Of a stretch of DNA of 9,644 nucleotides, positions 1 through 6,362 are shown piece by piece. Source of the DNA: a bacterium Ga0077546 (lineage in GTDB: Bacteria > Cyanobacteriota > Vampirovibrionia > Obscuribacterales > Obscuribacteraceae); contig LNEX01000376.1 of NCBI GenBank assembly GCA_001464165.1, positions 1 to 9,644 of the forward strand, read 5' to 3'. The number at the start of each line of letters is the position of its first letter. Within the stretch, counting starts at the first letter, position 1. The translations under genes were made by a program, and so were the position numbers. A model generated the notes under the pieces. The model made no database searches and had not been told where the DNA came from. It saw nothing but the letters and a program-made list of their open reading frames with translations.

Positions 1-1
1 C

Positions 2-1255
2 AAAATACCCATTTCTCCACGGGGTGCAGGCACTGGTCTGTCTGGGGGAAGCACTTGCGTGCGTGGCGGCATTAGTTTGGTTCTGACCCGTATGAACCGC
101 GTTTTGCATGTTGATCCACTTGAGCGCTTGGCTTTAGTTGAGGCCGGTGCCACCAATGTCTCTGTATCGTTGGCAGCAGCTAAACACAATTTGTATTTTG
201 CTCCTGATCCAAGCAGCCAAGTGGCCTCAACTATTGGTGGAAGTATAGCTGAGAATGCTGGTGGGCCGCATACACTTAAGTATGGTATGACCACCCATCA
301 TATTGCCGGTCTAAAGGTGGTGCTTGCCGACGGTAGTATTGTCACGTTCGGTGGTGCCGCTCGAACAAGCAATGAGATTGATCTTTCTGGATTTTTCATT
401 GGCTCTGAAGGAACTCTTGGCATTGCTTGTGAGGCTCTTGTAAAGCTAATACCGAGGCCAGAAAAAGTCGAGACACTGCTGGCCTATTTTCAGTCGGTCG
501 GGCAAGCTGGCCAGGCAGTATCAGATGTAGTGGCAGCTGGTGTGATACCGGCGGCCATGGAGATGATTGATCAACTTACAATAAATGCTGTAGAAGACTA
601 TTTGGCAATGGGCTTAAATAGAGGAGCCGCAGCCCTTCTTATTATCGAACTAGATGGTCCCAGTGCTGCTATTTCGGCTCAGCGCAAAGTGGTAGAAAGT
701 TGCTTAGAGAGTAATGGCGTGATTTCATTGCGTTGGGCCCTTGATGCCAAAGAGCGCGCCACTATATGGAAAGCGCGAAAGACTGCCTTTGGTGCTCTTG
801 GTCGCATCGCGCCGCATGGATATGTTTTAGATGGTGTCATACCGCGTTCTCGCTTGGCTGAAGTGATTGCTGGTATTGAGAAAATTGGCCAACGGTTGGA
901 ATTGACCATAGCCAATGTCTATCATGCTGGTGATGGCAACCTTCACCCGTGCATGCTTTATCATCGCGAAAATGAAGATGAAGTGAGGCGAGTAATGTTG
1001 GCTGGCAAGGAGATTCTAGAACTCTGCGTTGAAATGGGTGGGACATTGTCAGGTGAACACGGCATAGGCATTGAAAAAATGATGGAGATGCCTCTTGTTT
1101 ACAATGCTCTTGATTTGGCCATGATGGGCAGATTAAAAGAGGCTTTTGACCCAGAGGGAATTCTCAATCCGGGCAAGGTTATTCCCAACCTTAAAACCTG
1201 CGGCGAGTCAGGTGCACGACCCCTTTTGCGCCACAAAATCATGGCCGGTTGCTAA
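2..1255 (+). CDS. glcD: FAD-linked oxidase, glycolate/D-lactate oxidase subunit GlcD (5' partial)
   Basis: Flavoprotein oxidising a 2-hydroxy acid (glycolate or D-lactate) to the 2-oxo acid. The frame is open to the window edge. The first 19 codons before a GTG at 59 already encode the FAD-binding loop PRGAGTGLSGG (fragment residues 6-16), so the true start lies outside. The visible part is 417 residues, and by the usual family length of about 460-500 some 50-80 are missing. Further FAD-domain marks are APDPSSQ, IGGSIAENAGG and GSEGTLGI. The C-terminal oxidase domain carries NVYHAGDGNLHP and SGEHGIGIEK, whose histidines belong to the substrate/metal site, and ends with the usual DPEGILNPGKV. 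All key motifs are intact. The last ~20 residues after 'KVIPN' are a non-conserved tail. GlcD normally works with GlcE and GlcF; neither is visible downstream. Substrate cannot be told from sequence: D-lactate dehydrogenase is the main alternative. Confidence 0.93.
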   Translation, partial: KIPISPRGAGTGLSGGSTCVRGGISLVLTRMNRVLHVDPLERLALVEAGATNVSVSLAAAKHNLYFAPDPSSQVASTIGGSIAENAGGPHTLKYGMTTHHIAGLKVVLADGSIVTFGGAARTSNEIDLSGFFIGSEGTLGIACEALVKLIPRPEKVETLLAYFQSVGQAGQAVSDVVAAGVIPAAMEMIDQLTINAVEDYLAMGLNRGAAALLIIELDGPSAAISAQRKVVESCLESNGVISLRWALDAKERATIWKARKTAFGALGRIAPHGYVLDGVIPRSRLAEVIAGIEKIGQRLELTIANVYHAGDGNLHPCMLYHRENEDEVRRVMLAGKEILELCVEMGGTLSGEHGIGIEKMMEMPLVYNALDLAMMGRLKEAFDPEGILNPGKVIPNLKTCGESGARPLLRHKIMAGC

Positions 1256-1284
1256 ATTAAACTTTCCGTGCAAGTTTGATGAAG

Positions 1285-1294
1285 GCTCCGGAGC
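1285..1294. repeat. 10-base perfect palindrome between glcD and the SulP gene
   Basis: The 114-base gap between glcD and the transporter start contains GCTCCGGAGC, a perfect 10-base palindrome with no spacer. It is too short to form a convincing terminator and no T-tract follows. A TATAAG at 1305-1310 could be part of a -10 box, but no matching -35 is seen at the right distance. It may be an operator half or chance. I see nothing else in this gap. Confidence 0.2.
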
Positions 1295-1369
1295 AAACAA
1301 TTGATATAAGATTAACCTTAGTACTGGCAATTTACTACTGCGCGCCGATGCGTCACACAGCAAGTGTAT

Positions 1370-3010
1370 ATGGAAAAAATTGAGAACGGAGACGAGAAAA
1401 TCGTTGAGCCCGAAAAGATGGGCGCGAGAAAACCTCTTTTTGGACATTTTGGCAATGATTTTCTTGCCTCGGTAGTAGTCTTCATCGTTGCTTTGCCGCT
1501 ATGTATGGGTATCGCTATAGCCTCTGGGGTCGACCCTGCTAAAGGCATACTCACTGGTGTTGTTGGCGGTCTTGTTGTGTCAATTCTAGGGGGCAGCCCG
1601 CTCCAAGTTAGTGGCCCTGCTGCTGGTTTAGCCGTACTGGTGCTTGAGCTTATCCGCGAGCATGGCATCGAAAAGCTGGGAGTTATTATTTTTCTCGCCG
1701 GACTAATTCAAATTGTAGCTGGTTTGTGTCGATTCGCGCCTTGGTTCAGAGCCGTTCCCCCGGCTGTCATTCACGGCATGTTATCGGGTATTGGTTTGCT
1801 CATTTTAGCCGCTCAGTTTCACGTCATGGTCGATGATAGCCCCAAGGGCAGTGGTATCAAGAATTTGCTTTCTATGCCTATTTCAGCTTATAAGGGGCTG
1901 AACTGGATGGCTCATGATGGCGATTCTACTCATCACATCGCTGCTGCTATTGGCGTTTTGACCATTGTAATATTGGCCCTGTGGCAGCGCTTCGCCGTTG
2001 GTCGCATGAAAGTTTTGCCCGGTTCATTGGTAGCAGTAGTAGTGGCAACTTCTGTGGCTGCTTTCTTGCATCTGACGGTCCGCTACGTAACAATTCCAAG
2101 TAACCTATTTGCAGCTGTTTCTTTGCCGAGCCCTTCAGCTTTAGTTTCAATCTTCAATTGGGAGATTTTCTTTGATGCCTTGGCTATTGCATTTATTGCT
2201 GCGGCCGAGACCCTGTTGACATGCAGTGCCCTTGATAAAATGCATAGTGGTCAGCGCACAAATTATGACCGTGAATTGGTTGGACAAGGCATTGGCAACT
2301 CTTTGTGCGGACTCATAGGCGGCTTGCCTCTTACAGGAGTTATGGTGCGCAGTGGCGTTAACTTGAACGCTGGCGCTCGTACAAGGGCTTCAGCTTTCAT
2401 GCACGGCTTGTGGATTCTTATATTTGTGGCTCTCTTCCCTAACATCCTTGAGTTGATACCAACCTCAGCCTTGGCAGCCTTGCTTGTCTTTACCGGCTAC
2501 AAGATGATCAACTGGAAAGTCTTCAAAGAGATTAAGCAGTATGGTCGCTCGGAAGCGGCCATTTATATCATCACCATTGTTCTGATTGTCTGTGTCGACT
2601 TGCTTACTGGTGTTATTGCTGGAGTCGTCTTTTCTATTGCCAAGTTGCTTTATATCTTCTCTCGCCTTGATATCAAAATCACTGAACATCCTGAGCGTAA
2701 CCGCACAGATGTCTCGCTCAAGGGGGCAGCCACATTCTTGAGTTTGCCTCGTATTGCTGAAGCTATTGAGTCGGTCAAGCCAACCACTGAACTGCACGTT
2801 CACCTAGAAGATGTTGAATATATAGACCATGCCTGCTTAGACACTATGATGGGTTGGGACAAGCAGCACCGGGCTCAAGGCGGAACTCTCGTGATGGACT
2901 GGGGTACTCTGGGAACTGTCTTCAAAGAAAGGCGAGGCGGCACTAGAGAATTGCCCACTCTTGAGTTTAGGCCAGTGCATGCTGATGAAGTAGCGGCCGA
3001 TCAAAAGTAA
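1370..3010 (+). CDS. SulP (SLC26) family anion transporter with C-terminal STAS domain
   Basis: Inner-membrane secondary transporter for an inorganic or carboxylate anion (sulfate, bicarbonate or dicarboxylate in characterised relatives). From the ATG it is 546 residues, a normal SulP length. A short charged cytoplasmic head precedes the first membrane helix (about residues 31-52, DFLASVVVFIVALPLC). The core motif PLQVSGPAAGL follows at about 77-87, and the long SulP signature at about 298-336 contains NYDRELVGQGIGNS, GGLPLTGVMVRS and NAGARTRASA. Several hydrophobic helices run to about residue 430. The last ~100 residues form a STAS domain with LHVHLEDVEYIDHACLD; no Ser/Thr sits at the position phosphorylated in anti-sigma antagonists. 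There is no fused carbonic anhydrase. The start is uncertain: GTG at 1364 and ATG at 1418 are in frame and none has a clear Shine-Dalgarno. Substrate is unassigned; proximity to glcD makes bicarbonate or an organic acid conceivable but is weak evidence. Confidence 0.92.
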   Translation: MEKIENGDEKIVEPEKMGARKPLFGHFGNDFLASVVVFIVALPLCMGIAIASGVDPAKGILTGVVGGLVVSILGGSPLQVSGPAAGLAVLVLELIREHGIEKLGVIIFLAGLIQIVAGLCRFAPWFRAVPPAVIHGMLSGIGLLILAAQFHVMVDDSPKGSGIKNLLSMPISAYKGLNWMAHDGDSTHHIAAAIGVLTIVILALWQRFAVGRMKVLPGSLVAVVVATSVAAFLHLTVRYVTIPSNLFAAVSLPSPSALVSIFNWEIFFDALAIAFIAAAETLLTCSALDKMHSGQRTNYDRELVGQGIGNSLCGLIGGLPLTGVMVRSGVNLNAGARTRASAFMHGLWILIFVALFPNILELIPTSALAALLVFTGYKMINWKVFKEIKQYGRSEAAIYIITIVLIVCVDLLTGVIAGVVFSIAKLLYIFSRLDIKITEHPERNRTDVSLKGAATFLSLPRIAEAIESVKPTTELHVHLEDVEYIDHACLDTMMGWDKQHRAQGGTLVMDWGTLGTVFKERRGGTRELPTLEFRPVHADEVAADQK

Positions 3011-3024
3011 GGGCCAATAGCAAA

Positions 3025-3054
3025 GCGCAGAAGTTAAAGGACAGATTTCAGCGC
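3025..3054. repeat. Imperfect inverted repeat just after the SulP gene
   Basis: GCGCAGAA at 3025-3032 pairs with TTCAGCGC at 3047-3054: seven base pairs interrupted by one A-A mismatch, with a 14-base loop. It lies 14 bases after the SulP stop codon. No run of T follows, so it is not a standard intrinsic terminator. It could be a 3' mRNA-protecting hairpin or part of a factor-dependent end. This is seen by eye; no folding energy was computed. Confidence 0.3.
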
Positions 3055-3128
3055 ATATCTTAAGACCCTTATTTCTAGGCCTTTGATATACATTAAATGT
3101 GGGTGAAATTAGACTGATAAACGGGTAT

Positions 3129-3164
3129 GATCCGGTAGTGATGCTTGGCTTTATAGTCCGGATC
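3129..3164. repeat. Perfect 7-base inverted repeat upstream of hflX
   Basis: GATCCGG at 3129-3135 is matched by CCGGATC at 3158-3164 with 22 bases between them, about 80 bases before the hflX start. The spacing (29 bases centre to centre, near three helical turns) would suit a dimeric or looped regulator site; in RNA it would be a 7-pair stem with a large loop. Only TTTGAT follows, so it is not a good terminator. Downstream, GATAAT at 3203-3208 is a possible -10 box, but its -35 (CTTTTA at 3180-3185) is poor. The rest of the 233-base gap (3011-3243) shows no gene. Confidence 0.3.
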
Positions 3165-3231
3165 TTTGATAAACTCTCCCTTTTAGCAGCATCTGCCACC
3201 GCGATAATGTCCAATTTTTTAGCCCCTGTCT

Positions 3232-3235
3232 GAGG
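3232..3235 (+). promoter_or_regulatory. Ribosome binding site fixing a TTG start for hflX
   Basis: GAGG ends eight bases before TTG at 3244. The codon immediately before the TTG is an in-frame stop (TGA, 3241-3243), so translation cannot begin further upstream. The residues directly after the TTG (HGKL...GLK) already match the known start of extended HflX proteins, which makes this rare start codon well supported. Confidence 0.7.
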
Positions 3236-3243
3236 TTTACTGA

Positions 3244-5028
3244 TTGCACGGCAAACTTGACTTAGGTAAGGCGAAAGGCCTGAAACAGTCTGAGATTAAG
3301 AAGCTCAATCGCTTGTTGCAACAGCGTATTCCTAAAGACAAGATTCTGACAATAGAACTTGCTGATTCTGTAGCAGAGCTCTCGCATGAAACAGGCTATC
3401 CGCTTTCTCTTGTAGTCAATCGCCGTGGGCAGGTAGTTAATGTCACTGTTGGGCAGCCCTTTGAAGTCAATATGCCCGAACTTCGTGGCGTGCGTGTTGG
3501 CCCCGGAAGGCTCTGTGGCCATCGCATTATTCATACTCGGCTAGATGACCGTAAGCAGAGTAGTGACGACAAGAAGCAAGGCGGAGACGGCAAGCAAGCT
3601 GGAGAACAGAAGCCCACTGACGGCAGTGAGTTTGTTTCAAAAGAAAATCTGCAGTGCCTGGCGCGCAATCGCCTAGATTTGTTGGCTCAGGTAGGCGTTA
3701 ACCCTGCAGGCACTTTTAGTCGCAGCAAGGGTGAACAGTCGAAAATAGCCGACGTGGTACATATTGCCCACTTGCTTCCCGGCCGCGATGCCGAGGGCAA
3801 ACTATGGAAGGTCATGCCCGGTTCAACGGCTAGACGGGCACAGGATGATAACTTTGAAGAGTTAATTAGCGCCTTAGAACAAGAGTTTCGCACTCAAGCT
3901 CCTGGTTTGGCCGTGGCTGAAGGTGAAGAGCGTGCTTATTTGATCGGCTTAGTTAGTGATGGCACCGATGCCTGGCAAGTCGAAGACGATTTAGATGAGT
4001 TGGCAAGGCTGGCTCGAACTGCTGGTGCAACTGTGTGTGGTCGGTTGATGCAGACACGACAACAGCCAGACCCTAAATATTTCTTTGGCTCAGGAAAGAT
4101 GCAAGAAGTTGCCTTGCACATGCAAGAGTTGGGAGCGACTTTGCTTGTGGTCGACCAAGAATTGACCCCAAGTCAGAAACGTAATATCGAAGAAGTTGTT
4201 TGTGTGAAGGTTATAGACCGCACGGAGTTAATTCTAGATATCTTTGCCCAGCGGGCTCAGACAAAAGAGGGTAAGTTGCAGGTTGAGCTAGCCCAAATGA
4301 AGTATCTCTTGCCTCGTTTGATAGGTAAAGGCGACAATCTTTCTCGTCTAGGTGGTGGAATCGGCACGAGAGGACCCGGTGAAACCAAGTTAGAAATTGA
4401 TCGCCGTCGTATTCGTGAAAAAATTACCTTGCTTGAAGCTGACGCCGAGCGCATTGGCAATTATCGTGATGTGCAACGCAAGCGGCGCATCAACGAGAAT
4501 TTACCTGTGGTGGCTTTAACTGGATATACAAACTCGGGCAAATCTACTTTACTAAACGCACTAACCAAGTCTGATGTTTTCACTCAAGATAAGCTATTTG
4601 CCACTCTTGACCCAACTACTAGACGAACCACGTTGCCCGACAACAGCCCCATTCTTATCTCTGATACTGTGGGTTTCATCAAGAAGTTGCCGACATCGCT
4701 CGTCACGGCTTTTAGAGCTACCTTAGAAGAGGTGGCCGTGGCAGATGTTCTTGTGCATGTGGTCGATGCATCACACCCCAATGTACTTGAACATATTAGT
4801 GCTGTGCACGATGTGTTAAGTGATCTTGGTGCAGTTGATAAACCTATGATCACTGTTTTGAATAAAGCGGATATAGTGCGTAAAGAGGATCTTGCTTGGT
4901 TAGTTGCGCAGGTGCCAAATCCTGTTATTGCATCGGCGAAAATTCGTTTTGGCTTGGGCAGTATTCTTAGCAAAATTCAAGAAGTTATTTCTGAAGTCTG
5001 TCCAGAACGTAAGAAATATAGCGCCTAA
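3244..5028 (+). CDS. hflX: Ribosome-associated GTPase HflX with extended N-terminus
   Basis: HflX binds the 50S subunit and, in characterised bacteria, splits stalled ribosomes during stress. This protein has 594 residues against about 426 in E. coli; the surplus is an N-terminal extension of the type I associate with cyanobacterial HflX (residues 1-100, including VVNRRGQVVNVTVG). A charged, repetitive linker follows (about 103-127, rich in K, D, G, Q). The HflX-specific domain is at about 230-420, with the GGIGTRGPGETKLEIDRRRI loop at 371-390. The G domain follows: G1 GYTNSGKST (427-435), G2 threonine in LFATLDPTT, G3 DTVGF (474-478), G4 NKAD (540-543), G5 ASAK (563-566). All nucleotide-binding motifs are intact. 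The residues after G5 read IRFGLG rather than the common TGEGL. TTG start is decided by the flush upstream stop and a GAGG. It is separated from the preceding transporter by 233 bases, so it probably has its own promoter. Confidence 0.96.
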   Translation: MHGKLDLGKAKGLKQSEIKKLNRLLQQRIPKDKILTIELADSVAELSHETGYPLSLVVNRRGQVVNVTVGQPFEVNMPELRGVRVGPGRLCGHRIIHTRLDDRKQSSDDKKQGGDGKQAGEQKPTDGSEFVSKENLQCLARNRLDLLAQVGVNPAGTFSRSKGEQSKIADVVHIAHLLPGRDAEGKLWKVMPGSTARRAQDDNFEELISALEQEFRTQAPGLAVAEGEERAYLIGLVSDGTDAWQVEDDLDELARLARTAGATVCGRLMQTRQQPDPKYFFGSGKMQEVALHMQELGATLLVVDQELTPSQKRNIEEVVCVKVIDRTELILDIFAQRAQTKEGKLQVELAQMKYLLPRLIGKGDNLSRLGGGIGTRGPGETKLEIDRRRIREKITLLEADAERIGNYRDVQRKRRINENLPVVALTGYTNSGKSTLLNALTKSDVFTQDKLFATLDPTTRRTTLPDNSPILISDTVGFIKKLPTSLVTAFRATLEEVAVADVLVHVVDASHPNVLEHISAVHDVLSDLGAVDKPMITVLNKADIVRKEDLAWLVAQVPNPVIASAKIRFGLGSILSKIQEVISEVCPERKKYSA

Positions 5029-5041
5029 GCAGTGCGCTGCT
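5028..5041 (+). other. Small hairpin overlapping the hflX stop codon
   Basis: AGCAG at 5028-5032 pairs with CTGCT at 5037-5041 around a TGCG tetraloop. The left arm starts on the last base of the hflX stop codon and the right arm ends four bases before the GAGG of the small frame at 5058. No T-tract follows, so it is not an intrinsic terminator. It could modulate ribosome access to the next Shine-Dalgarno. An alternative pairing, AGCGC (5020-5024) with GCGCT (5034-5038), is mutually exclusive with it. Confidence 0.3.
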
Positions 5042-5057
5042 AGTGAGGCAAAAAACG

Positions 5058-5096
5058 ATGGTAACAGTAATAATAGTAACTGATTTGGGTTTCTGA
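5058..5096 (+). CDS. Candidate 12-residue leader peptide before the TPR gene
   Basis: ATG at 5058 opens a frame for MVTVIIVTDLGF that stops with TGA at 5094-5096, two bases before the ATG of the TPR gene. It is preceded by GAGG (5045-5048) at nine bases, the best Shine-Dalgarno in this gap. The TPR gene's own start has only a weak GGG nine bases upstream. Stop-to-start proximity would allow terminating ribosomes to reinitiate on the TPR gene (translational coupling). The peptide is hydrophobic and matches no known leader I recognise. A frame this short can arise by chance; it rests on signal placement alone. Confidence 0.3.
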   Translation: MVTVIIVTDLGF

Positions 5097-5098
5097 TT

Positions 5099-6322
5099 AT
5101 GCCTTCTAGCAACAGCAGCAATAGTAACTGTAATTCCCTTGAAGCGAACGAGCATTTGCGCAATGCATATCTCAGGCGCGAGGTGGCCGACTTCGATGGT
5201 GCAGCGGCCCAGCTCAGCCAAGCTCAAGCTGGCCCCGGAGCTAACAGTGAGGCTGATTTGGTACTACTGGCGGTGACGGCTGCGCAGGCCGCTCTACATG
5301 GTGATGATCAAGCATTGCGTCAGGCGGTAGATACGCTAGATTTGAAGAGTAAAGAGATTAAGGCTAAGGCACCTATTCCAACCATGCTGGTCTTTCGTGC
5401 CGTTTGTGAGCTAGGACGTGCTCGATTAGCGGCTGGCGACAGTGAATTAGCAGGTCAAGCTTTTCGTATCGCTCTCGGTCTAGCCCAAGACGAGTATGGC
5501 AAAAATAGTCTTGAGACGATCTACCCTTCGCTCTGTTTGGCCATCTATCACGAGAGTCAAGGTAGTAATCTTTTGGCTCTGGCTCTGGCTCGTGATGCTG
5601 TTAACTTGCTGCGTGAGCGGTCGAAACAAGTAAACGATCCATCGCTTTTGCTGGCGGGATTGATCGTAATTAATTGCTGCTCGTTTAAAGAGCGGCGCTT
5701 CCAACAAGCTCTTGCTGCATCTGACGAACTGCTGGCGATAGGGGCGAAGCATTCACTATCTATAGCTTCTTGCGAGAGACTGCAAGAAGCTGCGGTCGTT
5801 AAAATGATGTCTCTAGCTCAACTCGATCGATTGCAAGAAGCAAAAGATCAAGGCGAAGTTTTAGTAGAAGCTATGGAGAAAACTCAAGGGCGATACTCAG
5901 CTCAGCTGCTTGAGCCACTTTGTCAGCTCGCCACGGTTTATGAGCGCTTAGGCTCTCGGGACAAGGCCTCTAGATGTCTTGACCAGGCTTTGGTTGTGGT
6001 TAGTCGTATCGTTGAAGAAACTCCATTTGCGAATAGTGCCAGTAGGCCTACTGGTGGCGGTAAATCTGCTGGTGAGAACCGTGCTGATAGTCATGAGAAG
6101 GCTGCTTCCATGCCGTTCAAAGAGTATCAAGTGCTTAATCGACTTTCTGAGACTTACTTTCTTCAAGGTAAATTTGTCGACGCCCTTAAGCTTTATCCTT
6201 CTTCGATGAGGGCGCGCTACACAACTTATGTGGCATCATCCACTAACATCATTGACATGCTCGCCAAACACCTAGCAGAGTTTACAGAAGAGCACCAGCG
6301 CAAGCAGAAGCCTTCAGACTGA
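5099..6322 (+). CDS. TPR-like helical-repeat protein, function unknown
   Basis: A 407-residue soluble protein without signal peptide or membrane helix, so probably cytoplasmic. It is almost entirely alpha-helical repeats of the tetratricopeptide kind. The clearest units are LCQLATVYERLGSRDKASRC (274-293), a unit around ETYFLQGKFVDALKLYPSS (351-369), and LGRARLAAGDSELAGQAFRI (105-124). More degenerate repeats cover about 15-90 and 190-260. A Gly/Ser-rich loop (about 310-338) separates the last repeat from the rest. The N-terminus is a Ser/Asn run (PSSNSSNSNCNS). TPR proteins act as protein-protein scaffolds; no enzymatic domain is fused and no partner can be named. ATG at 5099 is the first start after an in-frame stop at 5081-5083; its own ribosome site is weak, and coupling to a short upstream frame is possible. 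It follows hflX by 70 bases on the same strand and may be co-transcribed. Confidence 0.82.
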   Translation: MPSSNSSNSNCNSLEANEHLRNAYLRREVADFDGAAAQLSQAQAGPGANSEADLVLLAVTAAQAALHGDDQALRQAVDTLDLKSKEIKAKAPIPTMLVFRAVCELGRARLAAGDSELAGQAFRIALGLAQDEYGKNSLETIYPSLCLAIYHESQGSNLLALALARDAVNLLRERSKQVNDPSLLLAGLIVINCCSFKERRFQQALAASDELLAIGAKHSLSIASCERLQEAAVVKMMSLAQLDRLQEAKDQGEVLVEAMEKTQGRYSAQLLEPLCQLATVYERLGSRDKASRCLDQALVVVSRIVEETPFANSASRPTGGGKSAGENRADSHEKAASMPFKEYQVLNRLSETYFLQGKFVDALKLYPSSMRARYTTYVASSTNIIDMLAKHLAEFTEEHQRKQKPSD

Positions 6323-6362
6323 TTAGACCAATTAGACAGGTCGTTATTGCACCAGCTGTACT
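6323..6362. other. Convergent 40-base gap without a visible terminator
   Basis: The TPR gene and the leftward operon end tail to tail here. The only complementarity I find is a four-base GACC/GGTC pair (6326-6329 and 6339-6342) within two copies of ATTAGAC (6322-6328, 6331-6337), and no T-tract follows on either strand. Transcripts may therefore run into each other's 3' ends, or stop by a factor-dependent route. Confidence 0.4.

Noticed and set aside
1318..1668. 116-codon minus-strand frame over the start of the SulP gene
   Set aside because: It is fully antisense to the transporter's conserved first helices and has a Pro/Ser/Thr-rich shadow composition.
3061..3075. Short TAAG/CTTA stem followed by TTT as a terminator of the SulP gene
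   Set aside because: Four A/T-rich pairs with a three-base loop and only three T residues are too weak to call.
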